NCBI GenBank assembly: GCA_023663505.1
Contig: JAMPHH010000005.1
Span: 1 to 64,000 of the forward strand
Direction of reading: 5' to 3'
From: Muribaculum sp.
Lineage (GTDB): Bacteria; Bacillota; Clostridia; Lachnospirales; Lachnospiraceae
DNA: 64,000 bases
Positions 40,226-47,086 of this stretch are shown here, in pieces. Every line of letters begins with the position of its first letter. Position 1 is the stretch's first letter. Both the position numbers and the translations under genes were made by a program. The notes beneath the pieces were generated by a model that had not been told where the DNA came from, searched no databases, and saw only the letters and a program-made list of their open reading frames with translations.

Positions 40226-41586
40226 ACGGGATATTGCTTAACGTGGCGTTTGTCACGTTGGTGGGCATTGTCATACTGATTATTCGTAAAGTATGGGGAG
40301 AAGCTATACACCCGCAGGTGTTAAAGTGCCTTTGGATTCTTTTCTTTATTTGCGCGCTGTGTCCCATGTCGTCCGCGGCTCCTCTGGGACAGACGGTGAC
40401 GCAGCAGGTGGAGGGTAGGAAGCTCTCCGAGATATATTCGTGGCACCACGAGGAATACAGTAATCAGGCAGCGAATGAGGATATGGACAACATGGACAGA
40501 TACCGTGTCACGAGGAGGGTAAGGGAAGTTCTCCCGATTGTCTGGGCGGTCGGCGTTATCGCGGTATTATTGTACAAGGTGGCAGGGGCGGCTATCTTTT
40601 ATCACAAGAGTAGGGCGGATTACAAATACACGCTTGAACCGAGCGTGTTGGAGGAAAAGGGCATCTCCCTTTCCGTGCCCGTGCGTATCACGGAGAACAC
40701 GGGTCCCATGGTACTGGGCGTCATGGGGCTAGGTATACGCCCTGAAATTTATGTGCCTGAGAGATTCCTGAATGCTGACGGGAGCCTGTTTCAGAGCATC
40801 GTTCTGCATGAGAGGGAGCATATCGCAAGAAGGCATCACCTGTTGTTGCTGTTAATAAATCTCGTGGGCAGCGTATACTGGTTTCTGCCCTATGTGGAAG
40901 GAGTTTTCTTGCGGGCATTGCGCGAGGATATGGAGTACAGGTGTGATTACGAGCTGATACGGAATCACTCCGTGGAAGCGAAGGAATATGCGAGACACTG
41001 CATTGCCATGGCGCAGGACAGAGGGCGGCTGTGCAATGAGCTGTCCTTTGCGGAGGGCAGGCTGATAAGGCGGGTGCGATATATACAGCACAACAAAAAG
41101 AAAACGGCGCTTTCTCTGGCGGCGTGTATCGCGGCAGGAATCACGGTGCTTGTATGCGCCGTGGGGACGGCATTTTATTATAAGCGGGATATACAGGGCT
41201 TTACGAGATGGGAGGTGGAAGCGGCAAAGGAAGCCCTTGTATGTTATATAGATGCATGTAACGGCGGAAAGGAGGAGGAAATAGGCGCATGGGCTGCTAA
41301 AGGCGGTCTTGCATGGGACGGGGTAAGGCGTCCAAATACCAAATATGCTGTAAGGGTGGCTGTCTATGACATCACTTATAGACCGGATCATTGGCTCTAT
41401 TACCGTGCAACACGCTATATGGACAAACAAGGACTGGATAAGAGTAATTGTATCTATTTTCAGGCAACGTATGAATATGACGGCGGAAATGGGTGGGATC
41501 ATGGTATAATTCCCAGCTATTTCTTTTATCTGGTTCGCGAAGATAAGCACAGCCAATGGAAGGTATATTTTATGGGGATTGTATGA
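40222..41586 (+). CDS. BlaR1-like M56 metalloprotease sensor with novel C-terminal domain (copy 1)
   Basis: The 454 residues comprise membrane helices near the N-terminus (about 4-22, 37-55, 105-125), a cytosolic zinc protease domain with HEREH (HExxH, LHEREHIARRHH) and a fourth helix (about 300-322). Residues 330-454 replace the penicillin-binding sensor of BlaR1 by a small domain that looks like DUF4829-type secreted modules. By BlaR1 analogy, ligand binding outside would trigger cleavage of BlaI. It overlaps blaI by 4 nt. The partner at 41786-43138 is nearly identical over the first 330 residues but clearly different after that. Confidence 0.9.
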   Translation: MNGILLNVAFVTLVGIVILIIRKVWGEAIHPQVLKCLWILFFICALCPMSSAAPLGQTVTQQVEGRKLSEIYSWHHEEYSNQAANEDMDNMDRYRVTRRVREVLPIVWAVGVIAVLLYKVAGAAIFYHKSRADYKYTLEPSVLEEKGISLSVPVRITENTGPMVLGVMGLGIRPEIYVPERFLNADGSLFQSIVLHEREHIARRHHLLLLLINLVGSVYWFLPYVEGVFLRALREDMEYRCDYELIRNHSVEAKEYARHCIAMAQDRGRLCNELSFAEGRLIRRVRYIQHNKKKTALSLAACIAAGITVLVCAVGTAFYYKRDIQGFTRWEVEAAKEALVCYIDACNGGKEEEIGAWAAKGGLAWDGVRRPNTKYAVRVAVYDITYRPDHWLYYRATRYMDKQGLDKSNCIYFQATYEYDGGNGWDHGIIPSYFFYLVREDKHSQWKVYFMGIV

Positions 41587-41684
41587 TGTTTCTATATGAA
41601 ACACATGAAATAGCCCGTGGAAAGTCTACAATGGGGGTACTAATGATGATTTTCTGTGAAATAACCGCTACGGCAGCAGAGGCG

Positions 41685-41720
41685 AATGGGGAACACAATA
41701 CAAACCTGCGCTTCCCCATT
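41685..41720. terminator. Hairpin between the two convergent sensor genes
   Basis: AATGGGGAA (41685-41693) pairs with TTCCCCATT (41712-41720). It lies in the 199-bp space between the convergent M56 genes and may end both transcripts. This is the centre of the large inverted duplication. Confidence 0.5.
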
Positions 41721-41785
41721 GGCATATATTCCATTATTTTCTTTGCTGCATCAAAAGATCTTCGCTTCTGCAAGCTTGAAAATAG

Positions 41786-43138
41786 TTATCCCGTATATAA
41801 ATCATATACTTTCCATGGGCTGTTTGCATCAGCCCGAACCATTTCGCAATACACTGGGGCATCGGTACTTCCGAACACATGATAATTCATTTCAAAAAAG
41901 AGATGATTGCTTCTATTTTCTTGACTTACCCATTTTATTCTATGGTAATAAGACCAATCGTCCGGTTCATAGATTATACCATAGATTGCTTCCCCGCCCT
42001 TAAATATTCCGTTCAAATAATCCGTACATCTCCTCAGGCGGCTGTCCTCGGAAACCCATGTATCTATTCGCTCTTTGTCTTTACTGTTGACCGCATCTAC
42101 ATAGTGTATGAGGGTTTCCTTTGCCGCCTCCACCTCCCACCTCGTAAAGCCCTGCGCATCTCGCTTATAATAAAATGCTGTCCCCACAGCGCATACAAGA
42201 ACCGTGACCCCTGCCGCAACTCCTGCAATCAAAGAGAACATAGCTTTTTTCCTGTTGTGCTGTATATATCGCACCCGTCTTATCAGCTTGCCCTCCCCAA
42301 AGGACAATGCATTGCAGAGCCGTCCCATGTCCTGCGCCATGGCAACACAGTGTTTCGCATATTCCCTTGCTTCCACGGAGTGCTTCCGTATCAGTTCATA
42401 GTCACAGCGGTATTCCATATCCTCACGCAACGCTTGGAAAAAGATTTTTTCCACATAGGGCAGAAACCAGTAAACGCTGCCTACCAGATTAATTAGCAGC
42501 AACAGTAGGTGGTGCTTTCGAGCGATATGCTCCCTCTCGTGCAGGATAATGCTTTGAAACAAGCTTTCGTCCCCCTGCAGGAATCTCTCAGGCATATAAA
42601 TCGCGGGGCGTATACCCAATCCCAAAGCACCCAATACCATGGGACCCGTGTTTTCCGTGATTCGCACGGGTACGGAAAGGGAAATGCCCTTTTCCTCCAA
42701 CACATTCGGTTCAAGCGTATATTTGTAATCCGCCCTGCACTTATAATAGAAAATAACTACCCCAACCACCTTGTATAATAATGTTATGATAAATCCGACT
42801 GCCCAGACAATCGGGAATATCTGCTTTATCTTCATTCCGATTATTGTTCCGCACAGACCATACATGCCGTCCATATCCCGCGTGGACAGGCTGCTATAAT
42901 ATTCCTCATGGTGCCACGAATATATTTCGGAGAGCTTCCTGTCTTCCGCCTGATGCAGCGTTGCAGCCCTTCCCAGATAGTCTGCGGACGACATGGGGCA
43001 CAACGCACAAATAAAGAAAAGAATCCAAAGGCACTTTAACACCTGAGGGTGTATGGCTTCTCCCCATACATTGCGAATAATCAGTATGACAATGCCCACC
43101 AACGTGACGAACGCCATGTTAAGCAATATCCCGTTCAT
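41786..43138 (-). CDS. BlaR1-like M56 metalloprotease sensor (copy 2), without its own blaI
   Basis: The 450 residues match copy 1 almost fully up to the end of the last membrane helix, including the zinc motif LHEREHIARKHH. The C-terminal about 120 residues diverge strongly (DTWVSEDSRLRRCTDYLNG, IYGIIYEPDDWSYYHRIKW), keeping only the frame of Trp and Tyr positions. Upstream the DNA goes from a GGGGAGGG ribosome site directly to a BlaI-type promoter: the blaI gene present in the left arm is missing here. It may depend on the BlaI encoded at 39848. Confidence 0.9.
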   Translation of the reverse strand: MNGILLNMAFVTLVGIVILIIRNVWGEAIHPQVLKCLWILFFICALCPMSSADYLGRAATLHQAEDRKLSEIYSWHHEEYYSSLSTRDMDGMYGLCGTIIGMKIKQIFPIVWAVGFIITLLYKVVGVVIFYYKCRADYKYTLEPNVLEEKGISLSVPVRITENTGPMVLGALGLGIRPAIYMPERFLQGDESLFQSIILHEREHIARKHHLLLLLINLVGSVYWFLPYVEKIFFQALREDMEYRCDYELIRKHSVEAREYAKHCVAMAQDMGRLCNALSFGEGKLIRRVRYIQHNRKKAMFSLIAGVAAGVTVLVCAVGTAFYYKRDAQGFTRWEVEAAKETLIHYVDAVNSKDKERIDTWVSEDSRLRRCTDYLNGIFKGGEAIYGIIYEPDDWSYYHRIKWVSQENRSNHLFFEMNYHVFGSTDAPVYCEMVRADANSPWKVYDLYTG

Positions 43139-43185
43139 TCCGAACCCTCCCCTATAATTTACTGTTCTAGGTTTTTGCTAATGAG

Positions 43186-43235
43186 TTACAGATTGTAATT
43201 AATCATAGTTTACGACTTGTAGGCATTGCTGTCAA
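43186..43235 (-). promoter_or_regulatory. Promoter and perfect BlaI-type operator of sensor copy 2
   Basis: On the - strand TTGACA (43230-43235), 17 bp, TAAACT (43207-43212). The perfect dyad TTACA-GAT-TGTAA (43186-43198, + strand reading) is at the start site. It mirrors the blaI promoter of the left arm. Confidence 0.75.
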
Positions 43236-43434
43236 TAGATATTTTGTTTTCATTTATAAAATCCCATCAACAAATCTCATTAACAAGTCAAAAAAACAGT
43301 TGACAGATAAAAAAGAATAAAATATAATATAGCTATCTTAAAATTCAAGTATTTTTCTATGGCAATTCCGCCAAGGCAACAAAGCCTTTTTCCACTTGGA
43401 TTGACAGAAAAATAAAAGTGACGGAGGGGCGGAT
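43188..43434. repeat. Right arm of inverted intergenic block
   Basis: Inverted copy of 39559-39794. It fills the 326-bp gap between sensor copy 2 and the full Rpn gene, with divergent promoters for both. Near the Rpn side the two arms are almost identical; the match ends at GGGGCGGA, exactly where the left copy has its deletion. Confidence 0.9.
43300..43328 (+). promoter_or_regulatory. Promoter of the full-length Rpn gene
   Basis: TTGACA (43300-43305), 17 bp, TATAAT (43323-43328): a consensus promoter. The leader to the ATG is about 130 nt and contains a short AAGGC/GCCTT hairpin followed by TTTTT (43372-43392). Confidence 0.85.
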
Positions 43435-43464
43435 TGGCAGACGCTCCCCGCGGGGAGGTTATTT

Positions 43465-44571
43465 ATGGGAAAATATGATGATGCTATGTACAGCTATCTC
43501 TCGGATAACGGGAGGTTCGCGGATTTGTTCAACGGTGCAGTGTTTCGCGGCGAGGAGGTGCTGCGAGCAGACGCGCTTGAGGAGGGAGCAGGAAGATATG
43601 TCCAAACGGGAATATCCCGAGAGCAAGGAACAAGTGAGGTTGAGCGCCAACAAAGCGACAAGACTGACGGAAATCAAAGGACTGACAAGAATGGGAAACA
43701 AAATGGTCGGTCAAAGAGAAAATCCTTAGAAATGCGGAACCGATACAGGGACATCAAAAAGCACCTTAAAGAAGGCGGCAGCTTTGCCGTGGTGGCGATA
43801 GAGAACCAGAGCGATATTGACTACACAATGCCATGGCGAATCATGCTCTATGACAGCTTGGAATACGAGCAACAGATTCGGGAGATTGAGAATGGCAAGA
43901 GACAGTCGCTTAGTCGGGAAAGGAAAAACGTAAGCCGCCAAGAGGCGCGGTTTGGGCAGAAGGACAGGCTGCACCCCGTGTACACAATCTGTCTCTACCA
44001 CGGCACGAAGCCTTGGGACGGTCCCAAGTGTCTTGTGGATATGATGGAATTCGGAGATAATGAGAAACTACGGGAGGAGTTGTTTCACGATTACCGAATG
44101 AACTTGGTGTGCGTGGAAGACCTAAAGGAGCTGTCCGCCTTCCAGACGGACTTGCGCCTGCTGCTTGCCGCCCTCGGCACCCGCGGGGACAAAGAAGCGA
44201 TGAAGGCGCTATACAAAAGGGAGGACTTCGCAAATATATCCGCAGAGACGGCGAAAACAATAGCAATCATGACGGATAATACGCAGATAATGAAAAAACT
44301 TGACGAACAGGGAGAGGAAGGAGAGGTCAATATGTGTCAGGCATGGGACGAGATTCAACAGGAATGGAAAGAAGCGACAATAAAGGCAAGAGAGGACGGC
44401 AGAGAAGAAGGCAGAGCGGAGGAAAGAAAAGAAGGCATTCGGATCTTTATCTTAGACAATATAGAGGAGGGCAAGTCTGGAGAGACAATCGTGGAAAAGC
44501 TTTGCAGAAGATTTGCCTTAGACGCAGGCTCTGCTCGGGCATATTACAATACATACGGCGCGAATGTGTAG
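43465..44571 (+). CDS. Rpn family recombination-promoting nuclease / PD-(D/E)XK transposase-like protein
   Basis: The 368-residue protein starts with the family opening GKYDDAMYSYLSDNGRFADL and FNGAVFRGEEVL, followed by a disordered spacer (about 45-90). The PD-(D/E)XK core includes AVVAIENQSDIDYTMPWRIM (E113-x-Q115), then YTICLYHGTKPWDGP. The last 100 residues hold a basic/acidic coil (AREDGREEGRAEERKEG) and a helical end. RpnA of E. coli is a DNA endonuclease that raises RecA-independent recombination. The ATG follows GGGGAGG. It is the only complete copy of three in the window. Confidence 0.88.
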   Translation: MGKYDDAMYSYLSDNGRFADLFNGAVFRGEEVLRADALEEGAGRYVQTGISREQGTSEVERQQSDKTDGNQRTDKNGKQNGRSKRKSLEMRNRYRDIKKHLKEGGSFAVVAIENQSDIDYTMPWRIMLYDSLEYEQQIREIENGKRQSLSRERKNVSRQEARFGQKDRLHPVYTICLYHGTKPWDGPKCLVDMMEFGDNEKLREELFHDYRMNLVCVEDLKELSAFQTDLRLLLAALGTRGDKEAMKALYKREDFANISAETAKTIAIMTDNTQIMKKLDEQGEEGEVNMCQAWDEIQQEWKEATIKAREDGREEGRAEERKEGIRIFILDNIEEGKSGETIVEKLCRRFALDAGSARAYYNTYGANV

Positions 44572-44576
44572 AGTTA

Positions 44577-44661
44577 AATTGATTGACACAAATGTCATTC
44601 TTGATTATCTGGCAGAGAGAGGAGCAATATTAAATTTAAGGACAAGTCATTTCAGTTAGAA
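44577..44661 (+). pseudogene. Remnant of a second PIN toxin gene (start and end only)
   Basis: Directly after the Rpn stop, 44579-44622 repeats the beginning of the PIN gene at 38790 (codons for LIDTNVILDYLAER). It then jumps at a GGAGCA to the sequence that follows the stop of the intact gene (ATTAAATTTAAGGACAAG, compare 38355-38385 inverted). About 400 bp of toxin gene and the whole antitoxin are missing. This shows that the inverted duplication once included the toxin-antitoxin locus. Confidence 0.8.
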
Positions 44662-44694
44662 AAAATCTTTGGAATAACCAATAACTGCACTATC

Positions 44695-44730
44695 AAATCC
44701 CCAGAGGTCTTGCACCGCATCTGGGGATTT
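44695..44730. terminator. Hairpin, probable end of the RHH gene
   Basis: AAATCCCCAGA (44695-44705) pairs perfectly with TCTGGGGATTT (44720-44730). It lies beyond the stop of the - strand gene at 44766 and can act for either strand. Confidence 0.6.
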
Positions 44731-44765
44731 CGCTTGTAATCATCATCAGTTTTCTTTTGGCGTGA

Positions 44766-44945
44766 TCAGCTTTCTCCTGACGGTTCCATATTCTCCAACG
44801 CATACTCACAGGCTTGAATTACAAAACCGGAAAAGGTTGTGTCATGCCCTGTTATGGCGGCGTTGATTTTTTCAATCAGCGGCAATGGAAAGCGTATGGT
44901 TTTATTTTCCGTTTCTTTTCTGTCAGGTTTAATTTGAAATGACAT
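44766..44945 (-). CDS. Ribbon-helix-helix (Arc-type) regulator
   Basis: ATG at 44945 follows GGGAGG with 8-nt spacing and gives 59 residues. The pattern KTIRFPLPLIEKINAAI (beta strand then helix) and TTFSGFVIQACEYALENM (second helix) is that of Arc/CopG ribbon-helix-helix proteins. Such dimers bind repeated short half-sites; a 12-bp-period array of ATTGCA lies just upstream, between this gene and the divergent lipoprotein gene. It is therefore a likely autoregulator and regulator of 45155 (inference). Confidence 0.75.
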   Translation of the reverse strand: MSFQIKPDRKETENKTIRFPLPLIEKINAAITGHDTTFSGFVIQACEYALENMEPSGES

Positions 44946-44979
44946 TTGATGTTCCTCCCTTTCGATTTGGTCTTTATAC

Positions 44980-45098
44980 TGCAATTCTATATTCAGGCAA
45001 GCAATACTTCTGCATTGCAAAACGAATTGCAAATCAGATTGCAATATGAATTGCAGAATGTTATAATAGGATGCAAGGCAAAATATGTCGAATTGCAG
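44980..45098. repeat. Iteron array of ATTGCA units, 12-bp period
   Basis: ATTGC begins at 45014, 45026, 45038 and 45050, exactly 12 bp apart. Further copies are GAATTGCA at 45090-45097 and the inverted TGCAATTC at 44980-44987. It lies in the divergent region between the RHH regulator and the lipoprotein gene. Arc-type proteins bind cooperatively to such arrays. Confidence 0.75.
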
Positions 45099-45154
45099 CT
45101 TGTATGATCAAGCATCATAAGGCTTGCAAATACCAAAAAGCGGGGAGAAAAATT

Positions 45155-46267
45155 ATGAGAAAGAAAATGGTAACAGTATTACTGGCATTGGTGGCGGCGA
45201 CCACCATTCTCGGCGGGTGCGGCAAAACGCAGGAGACCGGCGGCAAGGCGGAAAGCAAAGAGGATACAAAGAAATCCGAAGAGAGCCGAGAGAGCAAAAG
45301 TGATTCAGATAATGCGTCGTCGGAGCTTTTTGGATTCTTGGAGGAAGATGAGCCGGAGAAATTGGTCAGACCGGAGGATCTTGAGTTGGATTCTTGGGCG
45401 GAGGTTGAATATGACAATGCAGGGAACCGGATAAAAGAGGTAGCGTATCACTCAGACGGGAGCATTGAGAGCCATTATGAATACGAATATGACAATTCAG
45501 GGAACCAGACGAAAATGGTAACATACTCATCATCAGACGGGCACATTCTTTTATGGCGTGAATATGAATATGACAATTCAGGGAAGCAGACAAAAGAGAT
45601 ATGCCACAGCTCAGACGGGGACATTCCATGGAGGAGAGTGTATGAATATGACAATTCGGGAAACCTGACGAAAGAGGCAAAATACTTTACAGACGGGGGA
45701 GCCGATGACCATTATGAATATGAATATGACAATGCAGGGAACCAGATAAAAAAGGTAGAGTACTACTCAGACGGGAGGGTTAGGACATGGGAAGAATATG
45801 AATATGACAATGCAGGGAACCTGATAAAAAAGGGAGAGTACAACCCGGACGGGACAGTTAATTATTGGGAAGAATATGAATATGACAATGCAGGGAACCT
45901 GATAAAAGAGGTAATATACAACTCAGACGGGAGTCTTTGGGGACAGTATGAATATGAATATGATAAGTCAGGGAACCAGACAAAATGGGTACAGTACTAC
46001 ACATACGGATCCTCAGAGATGACAGTTTATAATTGGTTTGAATATGAATATGATAAGTCAGGGAACCAGACAAAATATGTACGGTACAATCCAGACGGGA
46101 GCGTTTATAGCCATGGGGAATATGAATATGACAAGTCAGGGAACCAGACAAAATGGGTAGAGTACGACTCATACAAGGGCGTTGAATGGCATGAAATTGA
46201 ATATGACGAGTTCGGTAACGCAATAAAAGAAAGTATATATCTTAAGGAGGTTGACCTATTCCAGTAG
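45155..46267 (+). CDS. Lipoprotein with eleven YD-like repeats
   Basis: ATG at 45155 behind GGGGAGAAA gives 370 residues. A lipoprotein signal ends at the lipobox ILGGC (Cys22), followed by a charged, Ser/Glu/Lys-rich linker (about 25-85). The rest is eleven tandem repeats of 25-30 residues with the core YEYDNSGNQTK and a second strand such as YNPDGSV. This resembles the YD/RHS repeat that forms beta-sheet shells in RHS and teneurin proteins. No toxin domain is attached. It is a surface protein under the possible control of the RHH regulator. Confidence 0.85.
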   Translation: MRKKMVTVLLALVAATTILGGCGKTQETGGKAESKEDTKKSEESRESKSDSDNASSELFGFLEEDEPEKLVRPEDLELDSWAEVEYDNAGNRIKEVAYHSDGSIESHYEYEYDNSGNQTKMVTYSSSDGHILLWREYEYDNSGKQTKEICHSSDGDIPWRRVYEYDNSGNLTKEAKYFTDGGADDHYEYEYDNAGNQIKKVEYYSDGRVRTWEEYEYDNAGNLIKKGEYNPDGTVNYWEEYEYDNAGNLIKEVIYNSDGSLWGQYEYEYDKSGNQTKWVQYYTYGSSEMTVYNWFEYEYDKSGNQTKYVRYNPDGSVYSHGEYEYDKSGNQTKWVEYDSYKGVEWHEIEYDEFGNAIKESIYLKEVDLFQ

Positions 46268-46347
46268 AGGCTATTGTGAACTAAGATGAACTAATAAGAG
46301 ATGAAGTACTAATAGAAGATTAACTATAAACCAAGGAGGAACGAGAG

Positions 46348-46878
46348 ATGGAAAAGCGTACAAAAACTCAAATAGTGGCAGACAGTATTGTTGAAGCGGT
46401 AAAGGAGGAGGCGGCGGGTATCGTGGGGCTGATACCCGGAATCGGAAAGGCGAGTTCTAAGGCAGTGGAAGTCGCAAAGAAGGCCGGTGAAAAGGCGAAT
46501 GAAAGTATAAAGAGCAAGGATAATAAGCCGCCCACGTATATGCAAAGTGTCAAATTTTGCTGTAAAAAGACCCAAGGCATTTTAGATGAACAGTGTAGAG
46601 AGCTTGAGATGATTTTTACAAATGAATACAAAAGCTTTGAGAACAAAAGCATTGAGGACATAGAAGATTTTATCGACACCTATGTTGGAAGGGATATGGA
46701 GACGGGAGAGGTATTTGATTATGATATTGAGGAGGATTACCTGTGGGTTCATCTTAATGAGTCCGAGAGGTTTCTCTATGATGGGGAATGTCTGCAAAAG
46801 ACTCTGAACGCCTTGAACACATTGCTTCGGGAGGGGGTTTTTGAACGCTTTGAGGTATTGGGGTATGATGAAGAATAA
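46348..46878 (+). CDS. Protein of unknown function with N-terminal amphipathic segment
   Basis: The 176-residue protein follows AAGGAGGA. The first 60 residues include a Gly-rich hydrophobic stretch (AAGIVGLIPGIGKASSKAVEV) that may insert in or contact membranes; then a Lys-rich linker, and an acidic C-terminal domain (about 85-176, SIEDIEDFIDTYVGRDM, DYLWVHLNESERFLYDGE). I do not recognise a family. It lies 80 nt after the YD-repeat lipoprotein and may belong to the same transcription unit. Confidence 0.55.
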   Translation: MEKRTKTQIVADSIVEAVKEEAAGIVGLIPGIGKASSKAVEVAKKAGEKANESIKSKDNKPPTYMQSVKFCCKKTQGILDEQCRELEMIFTNEYKSFENKSIEDIEDFIDTYVGRDMETGEVFDYDIEEDYLWVHLNESERFLYDGECLQKTLNALNTLLREGVFERFEVLGYDEE

Positions 46879-47022
46879 TTAGTAATGATTAAGTGCCATG
46901 TCAAATTGCAATTCATATGATTGTGGATTACAGGGCTGTAAATATCGAGAGACAGGAAGAACCAATTAATTCCACCCAAAATTTCCTTGATTTTATCATG
47001 ATAATGTGGTAAACTCCTTTAT

Positions 47023-47069
47023 AACGCAATGGTGCGGTATACAATAATACTCATGTTGCGTTTATTTTT
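47023..47069 (+). promoter_or_regulatory. Terminator-like hairpin in the oppA leader
   Basis: AACGCAA (47023-47029) pairs with TTGCGTT (47056-47062) around a 26-nt loop and is followed by ATTTTTTT just before the AAGGAGG ribosome site. It can end upstream transcripts or act as an attenuator of opp expression. No known riboswitch is apparent. Confidence 0.5.
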
Positions 47070-47086
47070 TTAAGGAGGAGAAAATT

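Noticed and set aside
43335..43464. Possible c-di-GMP (GEMM-I) riboswitch in the Rpn leader, from GGCAA and CAAAGCC motifs
   Set aside because: The spacing and the second stem do not fit the GEMM consensus; the same bases form a simple AAGGC/GCCTT hairpin.
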